Below, piece after piece: positions 59,193 to 64,000 of a stretch of 64,000 nucleotides of DNA. Under the pieces are notes generated by a model. That model ran no database searches. It was not told the origin of the DNA and saw only the letters and a list, made by a program, of their open reading frames with translations. How positions within the stretch are numbered: position 1 is the stretch's first letter; each line of letters begins with the position of its first letter. The stretch spans positions 3,410,001 through 3,474,000 of the forward strand of contig NZ_CP011132.1 in the NCBI RefSeq assembly GCF_000981805.1. Reading direction: 5' to 3'. Source of the DNA: Citrobacter amalonaticus Y19 (GTDB lineage: Bacteria; Pseudomonadota; Gammaproteobacteria; Enterobacterales; Enterobacteriaceae). A program made the translations under genes and the position numbers.

Positions 59193-59223
59193 CGCCGGAT
59201 GGCGCTACGCTTATCCGGCCTAC
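59193..59223. repeat. REP element
   Basis: CGCCGGATGGCGCTACGCTT followed by ATCCGGCCTAC is a classical enterobacterial REP unit, between convergent idi and lysS. Confidence 0.9.
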
Positions 59224-59255
59224 GGCAAGCGTAACGCTATCCGATATTTCACCGC

Positions 59256-60773
59256 TTATTTTACCGGGCGCATCGCCGGGAACAGGATCACATCACGGAT
59301 GGTGTGGCTGTTGGTGAACAGCATCACCATACGGTCGATACCAATGCCCAGACCCGCCGTCGGCGGCAGACCGTGCTCCAGTGCAGTCACATAGTCTTCG
59401 TCGTAGAACATCGCTTCGTCGTCACCGGCTTCTTTCGCGTTCACCTGATCCTGGAAGCGCTGCGCCTGATCTTCTGCATCGTTCAGCTCGCTAAAGCCGT
59501 TACCGATCTCACGACCGCCGATGAAGAACTCAAAGCGATCGGTGATTTCCGGATTCTCATCATTACGACGCGCCAGCGGAGAGACTTCTGCCGGGTATTC
59601 GGTAATGAAGGTCGGCTGAATCAGATGCGCTTCGGCCACTTCTTCGAAGATTTCAGTCACGATACGGCCCAGACCCCAGCTCTTCTCTACCTTGATACCG
59701 AGAGATTCAGCAATCGCTTTGGCGGAGTCAAAGTTATCCAGTTCAGCCATTTCCGTTTCCGGACGGTATTTCTTGATAGCTTCGCGCATGGTCAGTTTTT
59801 CGAACGGCTTGCCGAAGTCGAACACTTCATCACCATAAGGCACTTCCGTTTTACCTAACACATCTTGCGCCAGGGTACGGAACAGAGACTCGGTCAGTTC
59901 GATCAGATCTTTATAGTCCGCATACGCCATGTAGAGTTCCATCATGGTGAACTCTGGGTTATGACGAACGGAGATCCCTTCGTTACGGAAGTTACGGTTG
60001 ATTTCGAACACGCGCTCGAAGCCACCGACCACCAGACGCTTCAGGTACAGTTCCGGTGCAATACGCAGGTACATATCCAGATCCAGCGCATTATGATGGG
60101 TGATAAACGGACGCGCAGACGCGCCGCCTGGGATCACCTGCATCATCGGGGTCTCAACTTCCATAAAGCCGCGACCAACCATGAACTGACGGATGCCCGC
60201 CAGGATCTGAGAACGCACCTTAAAGGTGTTACGGGATTCATCGTTAGAGATGAGATCCAGATAGCGCTGACGGTAACGCGCTTCCTGATCCTGCAAACCG
60301 TGAAATTTATCCGGCAGCGGACGCAGCGCTTTGGTCAGCAGACGCAATTCGGTGCAGTGGATAGACAGTTCGCCCGTTTTGGTTTTGAACAGTTTCCCTT
60401 TCGCGCCGAGGATGTCGCCGAGGTCCCATTTCTTGAACTGCTCGTTGTAAGTGCCTTCCGGCAGATCGTCACGGGCAACGTACAACTGAATACGACCACC
60501 CACGTCCTGCAACGTAACAAAAGACGCTTTACCCATGATACGACGGGTCATCATGCGGCCTGCAACGGACACTTCAATGTTCAGCGCTTCCAGCTCTTCG
60601 TTCTCTTTCGCATCAAAGTCAGCGTGCAGTTGGTCTGAGGTGTGATCGCGACGGAAATCGTTCGGGAAGGCGATACCCTGCTCGCGCAGTCCAGCCAGCT
60701 TCTCACGGCGCGTTTTCAGTTCGTTGTTAAGATCGGCTACCGCGTCAGCGCCCTGTGCGTGTTGTTCAGACAT
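59256..60773 (-). CDS. lysS: Lysyl-tRNA synthetase (class II)
   Basis: 505 residues. N-terminal OB-fold anticodon-binding domain (VAGRMMTRRIMGKASFVTLQ) and class II catalytic core: motif 1 around FMEVETPMMQVIPGGASARP, motif 2 FRNEGISVRHNPEFTMMELY, motif 3 GLGIGIDRMVMLFTN. It charges tRNA-Lys in the cytoplasm. Starts 9 bp after prfB, the conserved prfB-lysS operon. Length equals E. coli LysS. Confidence 0.98.
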   Translation of the reverse strand: MSEQHAQGADAVADLNNELKTRREKLAGLREQGIAFPNDFRRDHTSDQLHADFDAKENEELEALNIEVSVAGRMMTRRIMGKASFVTLQDVGGRIQLYVARDDLPEGTYNEQFKKWDLGDILGAKGKLFKTKTGELSIHCTELRLLTKALRPLPDKFHGLQDQEARYRQRYLDLISNDESRNTFKVRSQILAGIRQFMVGRGFMEVETPMMQVIPGGASARPFITHHNALDLDMYLRIAPELYLKRLVVGGFERVFEINRNFRNEGISVRHNPEFTMMELYMAYADYKDLIELTESLFRTLAQDVLGKTEVPYGDEVFDFGKPFEKLTMREAIKKYRPETEMAELDNFDSAKAIAESLGIKVEKSWGLGRIVTEIFEEVAEAHLIQPTFITEYPAEVSPLARRNDENPEITDRFEFFIGGREIGNGFSELNDAEDQAQRFQDQVNAKEAGDDEAMFYDEDYVTALEHGLPPTAGLGIGIDRMVMLFTNSHTIRDVILFPAMRPVK

Positions 60774-60782
60774 GTTGGTTCC

Positions 60783-61881
60783 TCATAACCCTGCTTTCAA
60801 ACTTGCTTCGATAAATTGATCCAGGCTGCCGTCCAGCACGGCCTGCGTGTTGCGGGTTTCAACCCCGGTACGCAAGTCTTTAATGCGGGAGTCATCAAGG
60901 ACGTAAGAACGAATCTGGCTTCCCCAGCCGATGTCGGATTTAGTATCTTCCATCGCCTGTTTCTCGGCATTCTTCTTCTGCATTTCCAGTTCATAAAGCT
61001 TCGCTTTCATCTGCTTCATGGCCTGGTCTTTGTTCTTGTGCTGGGAGCGGTCGTTCTGGCACTGCGTCACTAACCCGGTCGGAATGTGGGTAATACGCAC
61101 TGCGGATTCGGTACGGTTAACGTGCTGACCGCCCGCGCCGGATGCACGGTACACATCGATACGCAGGTCTGCCGGGTTGATTTCGATATCAATATCGTCA
61201 TCCACTTCCGGGTAAACGAATGCAGAGCTAAACGAGGTATGGCGACGACCGCCGGAGTCGAACGGGCTTTTACGCACCAGACGGTGAACGCCGGTTTCCG
61301 TACGCAGCCAGCCATAAGCATATTCGCCAGAAATTTTAATGGTCACGGATTTGATCCCGGCCACTTCCCCTTCTGACTCTTCAATAATTTCAGTCTTGAA
61401 GCCGCGCGCTTCTGCCCAACGCAGATACATGCGCTCCAGCATGCTTGCCCAGTCCTGCGCTTCAGTACCGCCGGAACCGGCCTGGATATCGAGGTAGCAA
61501 TCGGCGCTGTCATACTCGCCAGAGAACATGCGACGGAATTCCAGCTGCGCCAGTTTTTCGTCAAGCAGATCGAGTTCCGCGACGGATTCGTTAAAAGTTT
61601 CTTCGTCGTCGGCTTCTACAGCCAAGTCCAGCAGGCCGGAAACATCTTCCAGCCCCTGAGTCATTTGGTCGAGGGTGTCGACAATCGCTTCAAGCGAGGA
61701 ACGTTCTTTGCCCAGCGCCTGCGCGCGTTCGGGGTCGTTCCAGACGTCCGGCTGTTCCAGCTCGGCGTTTACTTCTTCCAGGCGCTCTTTCTTGGCATCA
61801 TAGTCAAAGATACCCCCTAAGAACGTCAGAGCGCTCCGTGAGGTCCTGAATGCGGTTTTTTACCGGATTAATTTCAAACAT
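60783..61881 (-). CDS. prfB: Peptide chain release factor 2 (programmed frameshift)
   Basis: 365 residues when the +1 frameshift is applied: complement of 61807-61881 joined to 60783-61805, skipping base 61806. The first 25 codons start MFEINPVKNRIQDLTERSDV and end at an in-frame TGA, then continue DYDAKKERLEEVN. RF2 features are SPF (VRKSPFDSGGRRH) for UGA/UAA recognition and GAGGQHVNRTESAV for peptide release. The residue four before GGQ is Ala (YRASGAGGQ), the common form, unlike the Thr of K-12. It is autoregulated by RF2 level and co-transcribed with lysS. Confidence 0.98.
61803..61818 (-). promoter_or_regulatory. prfB +1 frameshift signal
   Basis: On the minus strand AGGGGG (internal Shine-Dalgarno) is followed three bases later by CTTTGAC, the slippery CUU codon with a UGA stop at 61806-61804. 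This is the canonical RF2 autoregulatory site. Confidence 0.97.
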
Positions 61882-61922
61882 GGTCTGATTTCTTTTATTG
61901 AGCTTGTCAAAATGCGGTGATA

Positions 61923-61956
61923 AGAGCGGGATTGTACCCAATCCACGCTCTTTTTT
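61923..61956. terminator. Strong hairpin between recJ and prfB
   Basis: AGAGCG-GGATTG (61923-61934) pairs with CAATCC-a-CGCTCT (61939-61951), a 12-bp stem with one bulge and loop TACC, then TTTTTT on the plus strand. The flanking genes are on the minus strand, so it either ends recJ transcription through the stem or blocks antisense transcription. Confidence 0.6.
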
Positions 61957-61986
61957 ATAGAGAATAGTGACGGGAAATTGGTCAGA

Positions 61987-63720
61987 TCACACGGGCCAGA
62001 TATTATCGATGATTAACTGCAAACTGCGGTTGCCGCGAAATTCGTTAATATCCAGTTTGTAGGCCAGTTCGACTTCGCGCACACCGTTATCCGGCCAGCA
62101 GGCGGTATCAACGTTAAAAGCAATGCCATCCAGCAGCGGTCCCCCGCCAACGGGTTCGACCATCACTTTCAAATGCCGCTCGCCGACCAGGCGTTGCTGA
62201 AGCAGGCGAAAATGCCCGTCAAACAACGGTTCCGGGAACATTTGCCCCCACGGACCGGCGTCACGCAGCAACTGCGCGACCTCCATCGTCATCTCCGCCG
62301 CGCTCAGCGGGCCGTCAGAGACCACTTCCCCCTGTAATAGCGACGGATCCAGCCATTCGGTAACCAGCTCGCCAAAACGCTGCTGGAAGAGGTCGAATTT
62401 CGTCTCTTCCAGCGACAGTCCCGCTGCCATCGCATGACCACCGAATTTAATCATCAGCCCCGGATGCAGCGTATCCAACCGCTCCAGCGCATCACGCATG
62501 TGCAGCCCCTGAATGGAACGCCCGGAGCCTTTCAGCGTGCCGTCGCCTGCCGGTGCAAAAGCGATCACCGGGCGGTGAAAACGCTCTTTAATGCGCGAGG
62601 CGAGGATCCCAACCACCCCCTGATGCCACTCAGGATGATACATCGCCAGACCGCCAGGCAGCGTCTCGCGACTGCGTTCCAGCTTCTCGCACAGGGTCAG
62701 CGCTTCCGCCTGCATCCCCTGCTCAATCTCTTTACGCGTCTGGTTCAGCGCATCCAGCTCATTGGCCAGTACCCGCGCTTCGCCGATGTTATCGCACAGC
62801 AGCAGCGCCACGCCGACGGACATATCATCCAGCCGACCTGCGGCGTTCAGACGCGGGCCGAGCGCGAAACCTAAATCACTGGCGGCGAGCTTTTGCGCAT
62901 CACGATTGGACACTTCCAGCAGCGCTTTGATCCCCGGACGGCATTTCCCGGCGCGAATACGGCTTAAGCCCTGCCAGGTGAGGATCCGGTTATTGGCATC
63001 CAGCGGCACCACGTCCGCTACGGTGCCCAGCGCGACCAGATCGAGCAGATCCGCCAGGTTTGGCGGCGTAATGCCTCGTTCATCAAACCAGCCCTTATCG
63101 CGCAGGAAGGTGCGCAGGGCGAGCATCAGGTAGAACGCCACGCCCACGCCGGCCAGCGACTTCGACGGAAAATCACAGTCAGTCAGATTCGGGTTAATGA
63201 TGGCTTCGGCAGCCGGCAGCGTCTCGCCCGGCAGGTGGTGATCGGTAACCACCACCGGGATCCCCAGCGCCCTGGCGTGATCCACGCCGGCATGGGAAGA
63301 GATACCGTTATCTACGGTGACGATCAGCTGCGCGCCGCGCGCATGGGCCTGATCGACCACTTCCGGACTTAAGCCGTAACCATCCTCAAAACGGTTTGGC
63401 ACCAGGTAGCTGATGTTATCGCAGCCCAGCGAGCGCATCCCCAACACGCTCAGGGCGGTACTGGTCGCACCGTCCGCATCGAAGTCGCCAACCACGATGA
63501 TGCGCGTCCCCTCGCGAAAGGCGTTATAGAGGATTTCGACCGCTTTTTCGACGCCGCTCAGTTGCTGCCAGGGCAGCATACCTTTTACGCTACGCTCGAG
63601 ATCCTGGGCGCTGCGTACACCACGACTGGCATATAAGCGGCGTAACAGCGGCGAGAGGTCGGCAGGCAGTTCTGCCGACTCATCGACTTCCCGCCGACGA
63701 AGTTGTATCTGTTGTTTCAC
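61987..63720 (-). CDS. recJ: Single-stranded-DNA 5'-3' exonuclease RecJ
   Basis: 577 residues with a GTG start. DHH-superfamily nuclease used in RecFOR recombination, mismatch repair and base excision repair. Motifs: VVGDFDADGATSTAL, VTVDNGISS, VVTDHHLPGE (DHH), LGTVADVVPLD and the DHHA1 motif GGHAMAAGLSLEE. It starts 5 bp after the dsbC stop, so the two are co-transcribed as in E. coli. Length equals E. coli RecJ. Confidence 0.98.
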   Translation of the reverse strand: MKQQIQLRRREVDESAELPADLSPLLRRLYASRGVRSAQDLERSVKGMLPWQQLSGVEKAVEILYNAFREGTRIIVVGDFDADGATSTALSVLGMRSLGCDNISYLVPNRFEDGYGLSPEVVDQAHARGAQLIVTVDNGISSHAGVDHARALGIPVVVTDHHLPGETLPAAEAIINPNLTDCDFPSKSLAGVGVAFYLMLALRTFLRDKGWFDERGITPPNLADLLDLVALGTVADVVPLDANNRILTWQGLSRIRAGKCRPGIKALLEVSNRDAQKLAASDLGFALGPRLNAAGRLDDMSVGVALLLCDNIGEARVLANELDALNQTRKEIEQGMQAEALTLCEKLERSRETLPGGLAMYHPEWHQGVVGILASRIKERFHRPVIAFAPAGDGTLKGSGRSIQGLHMRDALERLDTLHPGLMIKFGGHAMAAGLSLEETKFDLFQQRFGELVTEWLDPSLLQGEVVSDGPLSAAEMTMEVAQLLRDAGPWGQMFPEPLFDGHFRLLQQRLVGERHLKVMVEPVGGGPLLDGIAFNVDTACWPDNGVREVELAYKLDINEFRGNRSLQLIIDNIWPV

Positions 63721-63725
63721 GTGAA

Positions 63726-64000
63726 TTACTTACCACTGGTCTGTTTTTGGTGCTCGTCAAGAAACGCTTTCATCTCTTTCGGCCCCTGATAACCGGGTAC
63801 GACATAGCCGTTGCTCAGCACAATGGCGGGCGTGCCGCTCACGCCAAACTGTACGCCCAGCGCGTAGTGATCCGCGATATTCACATCGCAGGTTGCTGCT
63901 TTCACGCCTTTGCCTGCCATCGCGTCATCAAATGCTTTGGCTTTGTCTTGTGCACACCAGATGGACTTCATATCCTGCTCGGCCTGGCTTTCCAGTCCCT
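63726..64000 (-). CDS. dsbC: Thiol:disulfide interchange protein DsbC, C-terminal part
   Basis: The C-terminal 90 residues of the periplasmic disulfide isomerase; the gene continues beyond base 64000. Visible: GLESQAEQDMKSIWCAQDKA, a second Cys in AATCDVNIADHY (the structural disulfide), the cis-proline loop GVSGTPAIVLSNG and the tail FLDEHQKQTSGK. The catalytic CGYC is outside the window. It is followed by recJ, as in E. coli. Confidence 0.97.
   Translation of the reverse strand, partial: GLESQAEQDMKSIWCAQDKAKAFDDAMAGKGVKAATCDVNIADHYALGVQFGVSGTPAIVLSNGYVVPGYQGPKEMKAFLDEHQKQTSGK

Noticed and set aside
1..64000. CRISPR arrays and complete insertion sequences
   Set aside because: No regularly spaced repeats and no transposase gene were seen; the only mobile-element gene is the integrase fragment near the tRNA.

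Overview
The window is a chromosomal segment of an enterobacterium close to Escherichia and Citrobacter. The right two-thirds keeps the E. coli order around 64-65 min: glyU, ygeR (actS), xdhABC, ygeV, ygeW, ygeX, ygeY, hyuA, yqeA, yqeB, yqeC, mocA (ygfJ), ygfK, ssnA, ygfM, xdhD, xanQ, guaD, ghxQ, uacT, idi, lysS, prfB, recJ, dsbC. The proteins match my memory of the K-12 proteins closely but not perfectly. REP elements and a programmed-frameshift prfB fit the Enterobacteriaceae. A Citrobacter-like species is my best guess; it is an inference.

Layout. (1) 0-3.6 kb: the end of an RbsD/FucU-type sugar gene, a convergent LacI-family regulator, and an arsRBC arsenic operon on the minus strand. (2) 3.9-11.1 kb: a four-gene minus-strand catabolic operon (CoA-transferase, crotonase, MHS-type transporter, FAD-dependent oxidoreductase) with a divergent LacI-family regulator and a perfect 16-bp operator between them. 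Its substrate is unknown. (3) 11.26-27.6 kb: an island at the 3' end of tRNA-Gly(CCC). It is bounded by a 60-bp direct repeat (58/60 identical), carries a P4-type integrase remnant next to the tRNA, and holds a tightly overlapping 12-gene exopolysaccharide cluster at 12.5-26.2 kb. The cluster encodes an initiating phosphoglycosyltransferase, an outer-membrane beta-barrel, a short export lipoprotein, a chain-length protein with a degenerate kinase domain, flippase, polymerase, three glycosyltransferases, a small membrane protein, a periplasmic DUF4832 protein and an acetyltransferase. (4) 27.7-58.5 kb: the anaerobic purine/urate degradation and selenium-dependent molybdenum hydroxylase region. 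(5) 58.6-64 kb: housekeeping genes idi, lysS, prfB, recJ and the start of dsbC.

How the genes work together. In region 4, XanQ, GhxQ and UacT import xanthine, guanine/hypoxanthine and urate. GuaD, XdhABC and XdhD/YgfM/YgfK carry out purine deamination and redox steps. SsnA, HyuA, YgeY, YgeW and YgeX act on ring-opened intermediates down to 2,3-diaminopropionate, then pyruvate and ammonia. YqeA can make ATP from carbamoyl phosphate. YqeB, YqeC and MocA are cofactor-maturation factors. YgeV is a sigma54-dependent activator, and I find sigma54-type -24/-12 elements ahead of xdhA, ygeW and ygfK, so it probably drives all three transcription units. The K-12 genes ygfS and ygfT, normally between ghxQ and uacT, are absent.

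The least described parts are the exopolysaccharide island and the FAD/CoA-transferase operon.
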